DNA of 5,272 nt, from the NCBI GenBank assembly GCA_002405485.1, contig DHLW01000156.1:5032-10303 (forward strand), given 5' to 3'. Shown piece by piece: positions 5,221-5,272 of the stretch. This stretch comes from Phycisphaerales bacterium UBA4658. GTDB lineage: Bacteria > Planctomycetota > Phycisphaerae > Phycisphaerales > UBA1924. The position numbers and the translations under genes are program-made. The notes below the pieces were generated by a model that did not search any database, was not told the DNA's origin, and saw only the letters and a list, made by a program, of their open reading frames with translations. Position 1 is the stretch's first letter; every line of letters begins with the position of its first letter.

Positions 5221-5272
5221 CCGACGAGGTAAAGGCAACCATCGGCAACATCATCGAGCGATGGGGCTTCCC
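5217..5272 (+). CDS. Start of a further phage gene, 3' partial
   Basis: An ATG fused to the previous stop (ATGA, 5217-5220) is preceded by GGAG at 5205-5208 with an eight-base gap, and the frame stays open to the window end. The visible product begins MTDEVKATIGNIIERWGFP, an acidic then amphipathic helical start. Too little is present to name a family. Confidence 0.6.
   Translation, partial: MTDEVKATIGNIIERWGF

Overview
The window is a compact, GC-rich, one-directional run of twelve genes, all on the + strand. The first is cut by the left edge and the last by the right edge. Neighbours are separated by at most about 30 bases or overlap, several through ATGA or GTGA stop/start fusions. This packing, the phage-type Holliday junction resolvase RusA at the left end, and the series of small unrecognised membrane or exported proteins point to a tailed bacteriophage or prophage. 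No tRNA, integrase, transposase, capsid, tail, portal or terminase gene is present to confirm the virus type. The base composition, cysteine-rich small proteins and papain-like protease made me think of a planctomycete or other environmental host, but that is a guess and nothing in the window proves it.

Region 1 (1-1159) holds DNA-handling and accessory genes: the 3' part of rusA, a class I SAM-dependent methyltransferase of the Methyltransf_24 type, and a 91-residue protein with a probable helix-turn-helix. Region 2 (1146-2551) holds two overlapping genes for different GT-A-fold glycosyltransferases. The first has an EDD metal-binding motif and a WGWATW motif; the second has a YVDSDV motif. 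With the methyltransferase they could form a small glycan-building or glycan-capping set, acting on a virion protein, a host surface glycan or another acceptor. The acceptor cannot be read from sequence.

Region 3 (2582-5220) begins with the strongest Shine-Dalgarno sequence in the window. It encodes a soluble 93-residue protein, an 87-residue protein with one N-terminal membrane segment, a 152-residue protein with a signal-like N-terminus, a 331-residue papain-like cysteine peptidase with a visible Gln-Cys-His-Asn set, a 92-residue lipoprotein-like protein with a proline-rich linker and a Cys/His-rich tail, and a 119-residue protein with one membrane segment near its C-terminus. A membrane/exported cassette around a protease resembles a lysis or cell-envelope module with a protease where a muramidase or amidase would be expected. 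That is inference. A further ORF starts at 5217 and runs off the window.

There is no gene-free stretch over 300 bases; the longest gap is 30 bases (2552-2581). I found no convincing promoter, intrinsic terminator, CRISPR array, RNA gene or mobile element. The long antisense reading frames are shadows of the + strand genes.
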